From assembly GCA_963854835.1 (NCBI GenBank), contig OY978525.1, positions 65,180,407 to 65,244,406 on the forward strand: DNA of 64,000 nt, given 5' to 3'. The notes beneath the pieces were generated by a model. That model worked only from the letters and a program-made list of their open reading frames with translations. It did no database searches and had not been told where the DNA came from. Positions 42,658 through 53,422 of the stretch are shown in pieces. How positions within the stretch are numbered: position 1 is the first letter of the stretch; each line of letters opens with the position of its first letter. Position numbers and translations under genes: made by a program. This stretch comes from Megamerina dolium. Taxonomy: Eukaryota; Arthropoda; Insecta; Diptera; Megamerinidae.

Positions 42658-44573
42658 GACAGAAAAGAAGACTCCGAAGACAATGGCAAGAATTCAGATC
42701 ACCGAATCTGAAAACACAGCTACAGCACTGCACTCGAAAGTTAAAGCAAGCCTTGAAAAATAAAAACAACAAAGAGTTAGAAGAGCACATAGCGAAATTA
42801 ACACCTGGTGAAGCGTCAGACTACTCTTTGTGGAAATCAGCAAAAAAATCAAATCGGCCAATTCTCACTGATTCCCCCATCCGTTTGAGTGACGGTAATT
42901 GGGCTAGAAGCAACTGTGAGAAGGGCTTGGCTTTTGCAAACCACCTAAAAAGTGTGTTTACACCCAATCCACCTTCTTCACAGTCCTCATTACCAAAATT
43001 AACTTCTCAACCTTGCTCAATAACGCTCAAAATTAAAAAAAAGGACATATTCAAAGCAATTTATAAAGATTTAAACCCAAAAAAATCACCTGGTCCAGAT
43101 AAAATTACCGGTAAAATGATAAAAGAGCTACCTCCGGCTTCAGTAATTCATCTGATGCACATTTTCAATGCTATCCTTCGTATTAAACACTATCCCAAAT
43201 GCTGGAAAACTTCAAAAATTATTATGATAGCAAAACCAGGAAAAGACCCTACAAAAGTTGCATCGTACAGACCTATCAGCCTCCTGCCTCTACTTTCTAA
43301 AGTATTCGAAAAGCTACTTGTCATGAATATAACTCCATTTATTAATCTCAACCAACTGATTCCTCAACATCAGTTTGGATTTAGAAAACAGCACGGCACA
43401 ATAGAACAAGTCCACCGCATTGTAACTCTGATAAGGAACACTTTTGAAGAAAAAAAGTATTGCTCAGCTGTCTTTCTTGATATCACTCAAGCTTTCGATA
43501 AAGTATGGCACGATGGCCTTATTTACAAACTCAAACTATTACTGCCTGCAAATGTCTCCTCATTGCTTAGTAGCTACCTCACGAAAAGACAATTTCTCGT
43601 ACATCACAAGGATTACACAACAAATCCATTGGATATTCACGCTGGCGTTCCTCAAGGAAGCGTTTTGGGTCCCTTACTGTATCTCTTATACACTTCAGAT
43701 ATGCCCAACAATAACTATACATTCATATCGACCTTTGCTGATGATACGGCAATATTGTGCTCTCGCTCTAACCCCATAGAAGCTACTAAACTCCTGCAGA
43801 CTCATGTCGATTCTCTCGAAATCTGGCTAGCAAAATGGCGTATAAAAGTCAATGAATCAAAGAGCGTACATGTAACCTTCACGCTAAGGCTAGATACATG
43901 TCCCCCACTTAAAATTAATGGCCAATCAGTTCCACAATGTTCCTCAACAAAGTACTTGGGTATTCACCTCGACAGAAGGCTGACATGGAAAAATCACATA
44001 GAGGCAAAGAAAACTCAGATCAAGCTTAAAATGAATCAGTTATGGTGGCTGTTACACAAAAGATCAAAGTTGAATCTTGAATACAAAGTGCTATTATATA
44101 AAGCAATCCTGAAACCAATCTGGACTTATGGTATTCAGTTTTGGGGCACCGCATCTCCCTCTAATATCGAAAAATTGCAGCGAATACAATCCAAGTGTCT
44201 GCGAATTATTGTAAACGCGCCTTGGTATATGAGGAACGTTAACATCCATCGAGATTTAAATGTATCCACAATTTCTGAGGAAGTTGCAATGTACTGCAGA
44301 AGCTACATTCAAAAATTACACAATCATCCGAATCCTCTTGCTAGGCAATTGTTGCTGAGCAAGGGGCATCGTCGATTAAAAAGAAAAGACACACTGAATA
44401 TGCTGTAAAATTGCTACATCTCGCGACTCACCAAATTGTGATGGAACGTAGGGGATATCACATAGTTTTATTTAGTTTGTAAGATTTGAATACTTATTGT
44501 TAGTTTCTAAGTATTTAAGAAAGATTCAATAAAAAAAATAAGCTAACAAAAAAAAAAAAAAAAAAAAAAAAAA
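42658..44573 (+). mobile_element. Jockey LINE copy 1, 5' truncated, with poly(A) and target duplication
   Basis: Flanked by ACAACAGGTGATA at 42645-42657 and 44574-44586. Ends with AATAAAAAAAATAAGC and a poly(A) of more than 20 bases (44550-44573). 5' truncated within ORF2 before the RT. The clean duplication, long poly(A) and open frame indicate a recent insertion. Confidence 0.92.
42660..44408 (+). CDS. Jockey ORF2 reverse transcriptase domain, open to its stop
   Basis: The reverse transcriptase part of a Jockey ORF2, open from the truncation point to the TAA at 44406-44408. Conserved blocks: KSPGPDKITGKMIKEL, YRPISLLPLLSKVFEKLL, QFGFRKQHGTIEQVHRI, VFLDITQAFDKVWHDGL with the first catalytic Asp, GVPQGSVLGPLLYLLYTSDM, STFADDTAILCS with the catalytic FADD pair, KYLGIHLDRRLTWKNHI, KPIWTYGIQFWGTASPSNIE. 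The endonuclease is missing, so it cannot nick a target. No promoter is expected in the truncated copy. Confidence 0.9.
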   Translation, partial: QKRRLRRQWQEFRSPNLKTQLQHCTRKLKQALKNKNNKELEEHIAKLTPGEASDYSLWKSAKKSNRPILTDSPIRLSDGNWARSNCEKGLAFANHLKSVFTPNPPSSQSSLPKLTSQPCSITLKIKKKDIFKAIYKDLNPKKSPGPDKITGKMIKELPPASVIHLMHIFNAILRIKHYPKCWKTSKIIMIAKPGKDPTKVASYRPISLLPLLSKVFEKLLVMNITPFINLNQLIPQHQFGFRKQHGTIEQVHRIVTLIRNTFEEKKYCSAVFLDITQAFDKVWHDGLIYKLKLLLPANVSSLLSSYLTKRQFLVHHKDYTTNPLDIHAGVPQGSVLGPLLYLLYTSDMPNNNYTFISTFADDTAILCSRSNPIEATKLLQTHVDSLEIWLAKWRIKVNESKSVHVTFTLRLDTCPPLKINGQSVPQCSSTKYLGIHLDRRLTWKNHIEAKKTQIKLKMNQLWWLLHKRSKLNLEYKVLLYKAILKPIWTYGIQFWGTASPSNIEKLQRIQSKCLRIIVNAPWYMRNVNIHRDLNVSTISEEVAMYCRSYIQKLHNHPNPLARQLLLSKGHRRLKRKDTLNML

Positions 44574-44586
44574 ACAACAGGTGATA

Positions 44587-45106
44587 TATATATGATATTT
44601 AAAGAGTAGTTCATCCAATTCATCTGATGAAGAGGAAATAGTTGCATGTGAGATATAGTCCACTATGGACTAATAATATTTTGTGGTTTTCGGCAATATG
44701 TTGATTTTGTAGAATGCTGCTGTCCTCTTCTAAATTCACATATTATTTAGTTGTTAAAACGAAAGGATCTGACTTACTAATGCTTGTAATAATATATGTT
44801 AATTAATAGTTATATTAATTTTTTTATTATTTATTATTAATGTATGTTTCGATTGTTGAACTTACATGCATACATGTTAAAAATAAAATATAATCTGTTT
44901 AAGAAATGTTGAAAATTCCATTTTGTTTTTCTAACGTTTCTATTTGGCCGATCTAGCTTTTTATTTTTGTAGTATTAAATGTGCGCATAATAATACGAAA
45001 ACAATAACATTTTCAGTTTGTGTCTAACTGTGAGGCTGTTTGTGGGTGCGCATGTACGTATCGCTTTTATATCGTTGTGCATACGTATTGTATTGTATTT
45101 GCCTAA
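44587..45106. other. No gene recognised
   Basis: A+T-rich. A short frame near 44610-44645 reading SSNSSDEEEIVACE resembles nothing specific. TAA at 45104-45106 is the left flank of the following MITE. Confidence 0.45.
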
Positions 45107-45511
45107 TGGTGCACTAGCCACGAACGTACCGCCCTTTTGTACCGCCCGTAAATAAGAACAAAAATTTGTCAAAAGTTATGCCCGTAGCGGCGACGGAGAA
45201 ATCGACTGTTCTTTCTTGTATACATACATAACAATGTTGCCATGTATCACTGTGCGTGCATGATTTTAATCACACTTACCATTTTCATGATCAAATTTCA
45301 TAATATAGATGTTAAAAACTAAACTCACCACCGTATGACGGTGACGCAGCCGTTGCCCGTAGTGGAAGAATCAACAGCAATTTTGGTGCAACTATCCACG
45401 AACGTACCGCCCGTACGTGAGTGGTGAGTTTTCATTAACACGACATTCCCATAAGATAGGTCGTGTCAGCTGATACGTTCTACGGTTTTACGTTCGTGGC
45501 TAGTTGCACCA
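45107..45511. mobile_element. MITE family Q with terminal and internal repeats
   Basis: 405 bp with inverted ends TGGTGCACTAGCCACGAACG (45107-) and, inverted, TACGTTCGTGGCTAGTTGCA ending 45511, flanked by TAA on both sides (45104-45106, 45512-45514). A third, direct copy of the terminal motif lies inside at 45389-45412 (TGGTGCAACTATCCACGAAC). A second internal repeat GCCCGTAG occurs at 45180 and 45354. No coding capacity. TAA duplications suggest a PIF/Harbinger relative (inference). Confidence 0.8.
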
Positions 45512-45514
45512 TAA

Positions 45515-45961
45515 TATTTTACTCTCTCATTTATCGTTATCATTCGTTTATTATTCGCTGGTTCCTCTCTCTCCCTCCCTCAACACACATACACTACCTA
45601 TTGCCATGAACCATTGAACCATGGTCTACGAGTATTGCTTTGTCAAGAATATTAGAAATAAAGATTGCGTCCTGTGAAGTAATAAACCAAACAATACGAA
45701 TAGTAATCAAATAAGAAGTGTCAAAATCCCTTACAAATAAACTGCGAACATTTATATCAACTTGTAAAAGAAGCAATATTTATTACTTTATTATGAAAAA
45801 TATTAGAAGAAACAAGTGAATATATATTCCGCGAAAATATGTATTTAGCGATAAGTGTTCAAAAGTTTTCCAAGTGGAAAAGCTCTGGACCAAAATATGT
45901 AAATAAAAGCGCAGTGTTTTCGTGTTTTCATTACAAGTTTCATTATGCAAGTAACTTTTAT
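45515..45961. other. No gene recognised
   Basis: A+T-rich spacer with a CTCTCTCTCCCTCCCTC run near 45565. Nothing else seen. Confidence 0.45.
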
Positions 45962-46352
45962 AGGTTTGGTTAGGTTATGGAGCTGCCCTCCCTCTGAGAA
46001 GACACACTTAATCCAGAAAGGCCCATTGTGATACCAACGAGCTTCTCTTCCAATACTGTTGTGCGTGTTAAATTTGGACAGCATTAGAAGGGACCTACTT
46101 ATATTAACCGGTTCCGAACGGCAGAACCCTTGTGACATTACTTTTTCTGAGCTTTGTCACAGAGTTATTTTAGAAGCTTTTTTATGGCAAGTTGTTACTG
46201 TCGGAAGAATTGCCAATTGCTTGCCGACAGGTGGGTACCGTTCGAAAGAAAAATATTTTCGATATCAAATTTTATTATGCTTCAGCCGGGGATTGAACCC
46301 ACAACTTACTGATCAGAAGGCCAAAGCATTAACCACTGAGCTACGGCACCCA
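45962..46352 (-). mobile_element. tRNA-derived SINE copy with a different 3' tail
   Basis: On the minus strand the head GGGTGCCGTAGCTCAGTGGT, a better box B (GTGGGTTCAATCCCC) and the body match the complete SINE to about 46050. After GAGAAGCTCG the sequence diverges: it has an inserted TTGGTATCA and a longer, GC-rich end (AGAGGGAGGGCAGCTCCATA then ACCTAACC) instead of the AGCCC/GGGCT stem and AAATA tail. No clear target duplication. It probably represents a second subfamily. Confidence 0.8.
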
Positions 46353-46449
46353 GCACATATGTATACATGTATGAATATTAAAAACGAATTAAATAATTAT
46401 ATCAATAATTAAAACAAGAATTAAAAAATAATTAATAAAAACTAAGTTA
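46353..46449. other. Short spacer
   Basis: A+T-rich sequence; nothing recognised. Confidence 0.4.
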
Positions 46450-46692
46450 CTACTTTAGTGAAATTATTTTCTTGTGAGCGTCTTCTTCAATTTCTTTGTT
46501 TAATATTCTAATCTTGAAGTACATCCCCGTCCGGAAGAACAATTTCGTTATCTTAATATTGAAAATTTGTTGTTCAATATGTTTTTGTACAAAATTATTT
46601 GTTATGAGCAACCCATTTCCATTAAATTTTTTACATTCTTGGGCAAATTTTGCAAAACTCCTTTTTAAAATTTGTATGTCCTTTCCGTTTAT
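46450..46692 (-). pseudogene. Unrecognised C-terminal coding fragment
   Basis: The minus strand is open for about 80 codons to a TAG at 46450-46452, ending KLFFRTGMYFKIRILNKEIE and a Lys-rich tail. The FF-R-T-x-M/Y-F-x-IR-x-LN pattern looks like the conserved end of a DNA-transposon transposase (P/THAP-like is my guess), but I cannot name it. It is fused at 46690 to the truncated end of gypsy element C. Confidence 0.35.
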
Positions 46693-47279
46693 TTAAAGGA
46701 GAGCTTCAAGGCGGTACACTTTGAATATTTCTTAGGGTTAGCGTTTTTGTTGTCGAAGCGCTCTTTCCACTTGGAACGCTCACGAGTAATGTTTTCTGCG
46801 GTTTGAAGTCGTTTTTCAGAAATACTTAGTTGTTTTTCGCTGTCACCTGCGTCATCGTTAACAGCGGAGGCGTTAACTGCGCGTTCCACTTACCCGTTGG
46901 CGCGTGGTGTACGCACAGCTGTTTTGATGTGTTGGATTCCGTTGTCATCGCAATTCGTTTCGAAAACTTTTGAGGTAAATGCGGTACCCCTATCCGTCAC
47001 TATCTGCGAAGGTAACCCAAAATAAGTAGTCAAGTCGTTTAAGGCCTGGATTACATGCAACGTTTTCGTATCACGTACCGCTTTAACCACCAGGTATTTA
47101 GTAAATGCGTCTGATATAGCCAATACGTAACAATTGCCTTTCTTGCTTCGGATGAACGGACCCAAATGATCTATGTGGATTAAACGGAAAGGTATCGGTT
47201 TTGACGGGGCACCGTATAACAGCACTCGATGCATGAAGCGATATATTTTTGTACGTATTTTCTCATTTTCGGGAACCAA
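46690..47279 (-). pseudogene. Integrase of element C
   Basis: The core begins PFRLIHIDHLGPFIRSKKG (first catalytic Asp in HIDHLGPF), SDAFTKYLVVKAVRDTKT, GLPSQIVTDRGTAFTSKVFE (second Asp). The core is then cut: ANG, a stop, VERAVNA, and directly the C-terminal basic region (ITRERSKWKERFDNKNANPK). The catalytic Glu region is lost in an internal deletion near 46865. Confidence 0.82.
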
Positions 47280-48656
47280 AAAGTCTGCCGAAGACGGTTA
47301 ATCGTTTTTTCCAAGGCGAAATGACACATGCGGTCGTGGCATAACTGGACAACACGCCAGCGTACGCCTTTCGGAACGACAAATTTTAAACCATCTACTT
47401 CTCGTCGATATAATCGGTGTTTTTGTAAGCAATATTCTTTCCTTAGCACGGCTTCGTTAGGAGATTTGACATCGCCTTTTAAAATCGATATTAGTTCGCG
47501 TAGGTTTTCGTCTTGAATCTGCATCGTGTACAACCAATCATTGACATCGGTCGTGATTTGCATAACAACCCCTGCCATTTCAACTTCCTTTGGTGGTTGA
47601 TCTGGAGCACGGCTTAACGTGTCAACGTGAGCTAAACGGGTACTCGATCGATGTACGGCTTCGAAGTCGAACTCTTGTAGCCTTAACCACCAACTTGCGA
47701 TCTTCGATTTCAGCTCCTTATTTGTGCGGACTTTGGCGATAGCAGAGCAATCTGTCACCAACCGGAATTTTTTTCCTAACAAATACGTTCGGAACCGTTC
47801 CAAAGTTTCCACCACGGCCAAAGCTTCGAGCTCGTAGCTATGGTATCTGCTTTCCACGGCGGAACAATGTCGGTTGTAATACGCTACAGGTTGCCATGTT
47901 TTCGTATCGTAGGACTGCAATAGCACGCCTGCCAGTCCAATGCTGCTTGCATCGGTATGCACTTCGTGGCTAGCGGTAACGTCGTATAACGCCAGCACAG
48001 GGCTGCTTGTCAGGGCATCAATAAGTTTCGTAAATGCTGTTTGCTGCGATTCTCCCCAACTGAAATTATTTGCTTTACGTAGCAATTCGGTTAGCGGCTT
48101 CGAAATAAGGGAATAGTCTTGGACAAATTTACGGAAAAATCCAGTTAGTCCCAGAAATCGTCGTAATTCAGTCGTATTCGTCGGCGTAGGGAAATCTTTA
48201 ATTGCTGAGATTTTCTTCTTACCGGGAATTATACCGTTTTTGTCGATTATGTGACCCGTGTCCAATTTGTGTGGCTAAAAATTGGCACTTTGCTAAACGT
48301 AACGTCAGTTTGCAGTCGCGTAGTATTTCAAGAAATTTACATAAACGTTGTAAACCCTCTTCAATCGTTGTACTTGGTATAATAACATCGTCGAGATATA
48401 CCATTATTTCGCCAGGAGACATCTTTGTGATTATCCTGTTCATCACTGATGGGAACATTGCTGGAGCATTTACCAGTCCGAACGGCATTCTGTTAAATTC
48501 GTAGTGGCCATCAGTCGTGACGAAGGCGGTATATTTCTTCGATTCTTCGTCTATTTCAATTTGATGGTAACCCATTCTTAAATCGAGCGTAGTGAAATAA
48601 CAATTACCTGCCAGCTGCGCGAACTGCTCCTCCATGATAGGCATCGGGAATGGCAT
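47180..48656 (-). pseudogene. Reverse transcriptase and RNase H of element C
   Basis: RT 48656-48219: MPIMEEQFAQLAGNCYFTTL, MGYHQIEIDEESKKYTAF, NRMPFGLVNAPAMFPSVMNR, catalytic MVYLDDVIIP. The frame changes near 48240 (after LATQIGH), then LRRFLGLTGFFRKFVQDYSL, EVHTDASSIGLAGVLLQ (RNase H Asp), YHSYELEALAVVETLERFRT, LVTDCSAIAKVR, THVDTLSRAP-like HVDTLSRAPDQP and the integrase zinc region DRMCHFALEKTINRLRQTFW ... CIECC (47180-48265). Only one frameshift separates RT from RNase H. Confidence 0.88.
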
Positions 48657-48725
48657 CTTCGTGGTAATCTTATTTAAACAACGGTAGTCAACGCAAAGAC
48701 GATGTTCGCCGTTCTTCTTTTCGAC

Positions 48726-49319
48726 TTATACGATCGGCGAAGCGTATGCAGAGGAAGACTGCCGTATTATCCCGTTGTCGAGTAGTTCCCGTACGATATC
48801 GGTAACTATCGGACGTTTAGCAAATGGAACCCGGTATGGTTTCATGAGGATCGGTGTGTTCGTGTTAAGTTCAATGTTCATTTTCGCGACTGTGCATTTT
48901 CCCAGTTCGGATACCGTTTCTGAGAATACGTCATGATAATCTGTTAAAATAGTCGTAAGTTCTTCACTAGCATCATTGTTTACGTGTAATGCTTCATTTA
49001 TGGAGAATACGCGTTCGACGCGACATTGTCCGTTTTCAATCACTAATCGGTTATCATTCTGGCATAACAAGTCTTCACCGAGTAATACGTTTTCGCATAT
49101 TAACTCATCATTGACCGTTAAAGCAGAAATTTTAATTTTTATTTTATCGATTTCAAAATCAACGTCAATTTCTTCTTTGCAAACGTATTCGCCACCACCG
49201 AAACCTTTTAGCACTACCGTAATCGGTTTTGTCTGTCCGATATTTGCTGCAAATGTTTTACGAATCAGCGTACGTCCACTTCCCGGATCAACAAAAGCAT
49301 TTTTATGTTGACCATTCAC
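48726..49319 (-). CDS. Protease and RT start of element C
   Basis: Open frame of 197 codons. AFVDPGSGRTLIRKTFA gives the aspartic protease active site in the form DPGS rather than DTG/DSG; VLLGEDLL is the second protease motif. It ends with the RT start MKPYRVPFAKRPIVTDIVRE, LLDNGIIRQSSSAYASPIV. It is followed, after a stop (TATAC... at 48723), by the RT body. It would process Gag-Pol if still expressed. It overlaps the end of the gag frame by a few bases, as in many mag-like elements. Confidence 0.8.
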   Translation of the reverse strand: MNGQHKNAFVDPGSGRTLIRKTFAANIGQTKPITVVLKGFGGGEYVCKEEIDVDFEIDKIKIKISALTVNDELICENVLLGEDLLCQNDNRLVIENGQCRVERVFSINEALHVNNDASEELTTILTDYHDVFSETVSELGKCTVAKMNIELNTNTPILMKPYRVPFAKRPIVTDIVRELLDNGIIRQSSSAYASPIV

Positions 49320-50782
49320 ATTTTACAATACCGTCTGTATTTTTAATAACGTTTACTTTCGATTTTTGATTTTCCGGACAATTTTCCGTGTTATGATTTG
49401 TACGATTACACTTGCCACAGCGATTTTTCTTTTGTTGCTCCGAACAATCTTTTGAATAGTGGCCAAATTTTAAACAATTATAGCACTTAACGCCATCGAA
49501 CCGTTTTTGTTCATTACGCGCACTTGTATTGTCGATTTTCGCGGTAGGAAATTTCGTTTTATTGGCACTCGGATTCAGTTTGTAGCTCATATTTAGTACT
49601 GGTTTTATATCGTTGTATACACAGTATTCGTTTATGTCGCGCAATAAATCGTTGCATCGTAAATAATTGTTCGAAATTTTCTTTTTCAAATCCGTATCGT
49701 TTATACCGTTTATAATATGACGCACTATACCACTTTCGGGAATACCCGCTTTCGTACCTATTGCCAGCATTTTAAAATAATATTCTTGCGGCGATTCGTT
49801 ATGCTGCTTTTTAATTCCCGACATTTCGACGTGTACGTCGGCTATGTTTACCGTGGATGGAAAATCGTTTATAAACCGATCTACGAACTGTTGCCACGAA
49901 ACGAAAACTTCTTGCAAAGAGTCAACCCAAAATTTGGCTGGACCCTCGCATCTTTTGTTGTACGGCAAATATCAAAATATTTTCATTCCAACCATAAGCA
50001 TTTTTCAATGTTTCAACACGTTTAATATACTGCACGGAATTTAGTGACATTTTAGATATCGGATTAAATTCTGGTAGAAGTTCTACCACATCGCGCACGT
50101 TGCAAAACTGATTTGACGGAACGTAGGGTGCTGGTTGCGTAACATATGCACCCGACATATACGAAGGCATACCATGTGACGTGCCATAAAAATGTTGAGG
50201 CAATGTATTTTGTGTTTGTGTGTATACATTTTGCGGCGTTATATATGCACTTGACGGATTAGCACTTGTTGCTTGATCATGCGCAATTGGCGGTATGAAA
50301 TTCGTACCTTGCTGCATGTGAACTTGCACATCGGCTCTGCGTAACGAGCTTATTTGCGAAGACACAATCGCATTCTGCGGATGTGATCAACACGTTTGGT
50401 TATACGGAACCTGCGCAAAATTTCTTGCTGCTTGATTAAAAACGTTTTGTGACTGCGGCACTTGATAAGACGATATAACACTATTCGAGGTTACTACCGA
50501 TTGCGTAGAATTTACCACCGGCGATGAAATTCTTTGTGGCTCAAAATTTTCGTTGCTACCGCGCTCGTCGCGGCTACGCATTTGCATTTCGTTTATTGTT
50601 TTTTCTAATTCCGCGATACGCTGTACTAACATTGTATTTTCGTTTGCACTCTCAAAATTATCTTCCGAATAAAACATTTCTAATCTTTCTATTAGTTCCG
50701 CTTTGTTTCCACGGGAAGAAATTTTTACGCCCGAGCACTTTTTCTTAAGTTCTTGTAATTTCAATGCGCGAAAATTTTCCAA
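49303..50782 (-). pseudogene. Gag of element C with N-terminal SAP-like motif and two zinc knuckles
   Basis: Starts at 50782 with MENFRALKLQELKKKCSGVK, then GNKAELIERLEMF: the L-x3-LK-x5-G-x-GNKAEL-x-ERL pattern of SAP DNA-binding motifs (residues about 5-37). Next a coiled-coil-like IAELEKTINEMQMR, then a Gln/Ser/Asn/Pro-rich linker, a capsid-like region (FWVDSLQEVFVSWQQFVDRF, SPQEYYFKMLAIGTKAGI), and two knuckles CYNCLKFGHYSKDC and CGKCNRTNHNTENC. One in-frame TGA near 50385 and one frameshift near 49950 interrupt it. Confidence 0.82.
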
Positions 50783-51372
50783 TGTTTACATTTTTTTTTT
50801 TCGTATTTCGTTGCCGTATGCTTGATTTTCAACTTCACTGCCGTATGCATGTGAGTGAACGAAACAACAGTATCGATGTTGTCAATTTATTTCGTTAGCG
50901 TATACTTTTTTCCACGTTGCTGCCGTATGCTTGATTTTCACTACACTGCCGTATGCATGTGAGTGAACGAATCGAAACAACAAATCGTTTGTTGCTGCGC
51001 GCGAGTTGAATTGTAACGAACGAAATTGCATGTAAAAGAGAACGCAGAGATGTCTCAAATTCGCGGAATTTGCCAGCGGAGTCTCGAACGTTTGACTTGG
51101 CACAATTCGCACAATTTTCACTAGCACTTGTGAGTGATCCCACTTCTGAAAAATTATCACTTACTGTTTGCCAAGAAATAATTGTAGTCAGTTAACTGTA
51201 AAGGACAGTTAATAGTTTATACGTTTTTAATTAAAATAATTGAAATTGTACAAAATTAATAGACTTCTCACGACGCGTTGTTCTTCTTCGCTTTTTCGAT
51301 TCAACTCTCCCTCTCGCTTGCCGTGTGCGCTTACTGCCTTTTCGCAGGGTTGTATCTAGCGTGTACTTGACA
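50783..51372 (-). other. Leader and candidate 5' LTR of element C
   Basis: The minus strand from 51372 starts TGTCAAGTACACGCTAGATA, a plausible LTR start. The leader contains two near-copies of a block with GCATGTGAGTGAACGAA and TTGCCGTATGCTTGATTTTCA (50813-50870 and 50918-50985 on the plus strand), a direct repeat about 105 bp apart. A TTGGCAAACAGTAAGTG near 51160 might be the primer site, unassigned to a tRNA. The LTR/leader limit is not certain. Confidence 0.45.
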
Positions 51373-51517
51373 CTAACAATAAGTAATCAAATCTTACAAA
51401 CTAAATAAAATTATGTCATATTCCCAACGTTCCATCACAATTTGTTGAGTCGCGAGGTATAGCAATTTCACAGCATATTCAGTGTGTCTTTTCTTTTTAA
51501 TCGACGATGTCCCGTGC

Positions 51518-53422
51518 TCAGCAACAATTGCCAGAAAGGGGATTCGGATGATTGTGTAATTTTTGAATGTAGCTTCTGCAGGACATTGCAACTTCCTCAG
51601 AAATTGTGGGTACATTTAAATCTCGATGGATGTTAACGTTCCTCATATACCAAGGCGCGTTTACAATAATTCGCAGACACTTGGATTGTATTCGCTGCAA
51701 TTTTTCGATATTTGAGGGAGATGCGGTGCCCCAAAACTGAATACCATAAGTCCAGATTGGCTTCAGGATTGCTTTATAAAATAGCACTTTGTATTCGAGA
51801 TTCAACTTTGAGCTCTTGTGTAACAGCCACCATAACTGATTAATTTTAAGCTTGATCTGAGTTTTCTTTGCCTCTATGTGATTTTTCCAGGTCAGCCTTC
51901 TGTCGACGTGAATACCCAAGTACTTTGTTGAGGAACATTGTGGAACTGATTGGCCATTAATTTTAAGTGGGGGACATGTATCTAGCCTTAGCGTGAAGGT
52001 TACATGTACGCTCTTTGATTCATTGACTTTTATACGCCATTTTGCTAGCCAGATTTCGAGAGAATCGACATGAGTCTGCAGGAGTTTAGTAGCTTCTATG
52101 GGGTTAGAGCGAGAGCACAATATTGCCGTATCATCTGCAAAGGTCGATATAAATGTGTGGTTATTGCTGGGCATATCTGTAGTGTATAAGAGATACAGTA
52201 AGGGGCCCAAAACGCTTCCCTGAGGAACGCCAGCGTGAATATCCAATGGATTTGTTGTGTAATTCTTGTGATGTACGAGAAATTGTCTTTTCGTGAGATA
52301 GCTACTAAGCAATGAGGAAACATTTGCAGGCAGTAATAGTTTGAGTTTGTAAATAAGGCCATCGTGCCATACTTTACCGAAAGCTTGAGTGATATCAAGA
52401 AAGACAGCTGGGCAATACTTTTTTTCTTCAAAAGTGTTCCTTATCAGAGTTACAATGCGGTGGACTTGTTCTATTGTGCCGTGCTGTTTTCTAAATCCAA
52501 ACTGATGTTGAGGAATCAGTTGGTTGAGATTAATAAATGGAGTTATATTCATGACAAGTAGCTTTTCGAATACTTTAGAAAGTAGAGGCAGGAGGCTGAT
52601 AGGTCTGTACGATGCAACTTTTGTAGGGTCTTTTCCTGGTTTTGCTTCATAATAATTTTTGAAGTTTTCCAGCATTTGGGATAGTGTTTAATACGAAGGA
52701 TAGCATTGAAAATGTGCATCAGATGAATTACTGAAGCCGGAGGTAGCTCTTTTATCATTTTACCGGTAATTTTATCTGGACCAGGTGATTTTTTTGGGTT
52801 TAAATCTTTATAAATTGCTTTGAATATGTCCTTTTTTTTTAATTTTGAGCGTTATTGAGCAAGGTTGAGAAGTTAATTTTGGTAATGAGGACTGTGAAGA
52901 GGGTGGATTGGGTGTAAACACACTTTTTAGGTGGTTTGCAAAAGCCAAACCCTTCTCACAGTTGCTTCTAGCCCAATTACCGTCACTAAAACGGATGGGG
53001 GAATCAGTGAGAATTGGACGATTTGAGTTTTTTGCTGATTTCCACAAAGAGTAGTCCGACGCTTCACCAGGTGTTAATTTGGCTATGTGCTCTTCTAACT
53101 CTTTGTTGTTTTTATTTTTTAAGGCTTGCTTTAACTTTCGAGTGCAGTGCTGTAGCTGTGTTTTCAGATTCGGTGATCTGAATTCTTGCCATTGTCTTCG
53201 GAGTCTTCTTTTCTGTCTTATTAGCAATTCAATGTCGGCTGGTGTGTATGGATTTATGGTGTACAGTTTGTAATATGGTATTTGGTAGCAATTTTTGTCA
53301 GTGAAATGGGTCTCAGATATCATCATTATGTCGATCTGGCTGGATTCAAGGAATTGAATTAGCTCCAAACGGTGCTGGCTTAAGCCGTTGGCGTTCCAGT
53401 GGCATATATTGAGACGACTCAT
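51518..53422 (-). pseudogene. Jockey copy 2 ORF2 with endonuclease deletion
   Basis: Starts MSRLNICHWNANGLSQHRLE and continues QIDIMMISETHF (endonuclease motifs N and E), then at YTPADIELLIRQKRRLRRQW jumps directly to the linker before the RT, removing most of the endonuclease including the SDH end. The RT body is close to copy 1: GVPQGSVLGPLLYLLYTTDM, STFADDTAILCS. The AFDKVWH motif reads AFGKVWH. Frameshifts near 52850, 52650 and 51530. Confidence 0.88.

Larger units (their letters stand above)
46690..51372 (-). mobile_element. Ty3/gypsy element C (mag-like), nearly complete, 3' truncated
   Basis: The minus-strand order is candidate 5' LTR and leader (51372-50783), Gag with SAP-like motif and two zinc knuckles, protease, RT, RNase H, integrase, cut near 46690. 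The 3' LTR is missing. Its upstream end abuts a Jockey element exactly at TGTCAAGTACACGC, the likely LTR start. A few stops and frameshifts; otherwise well preserved. Confidence 0.85.
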
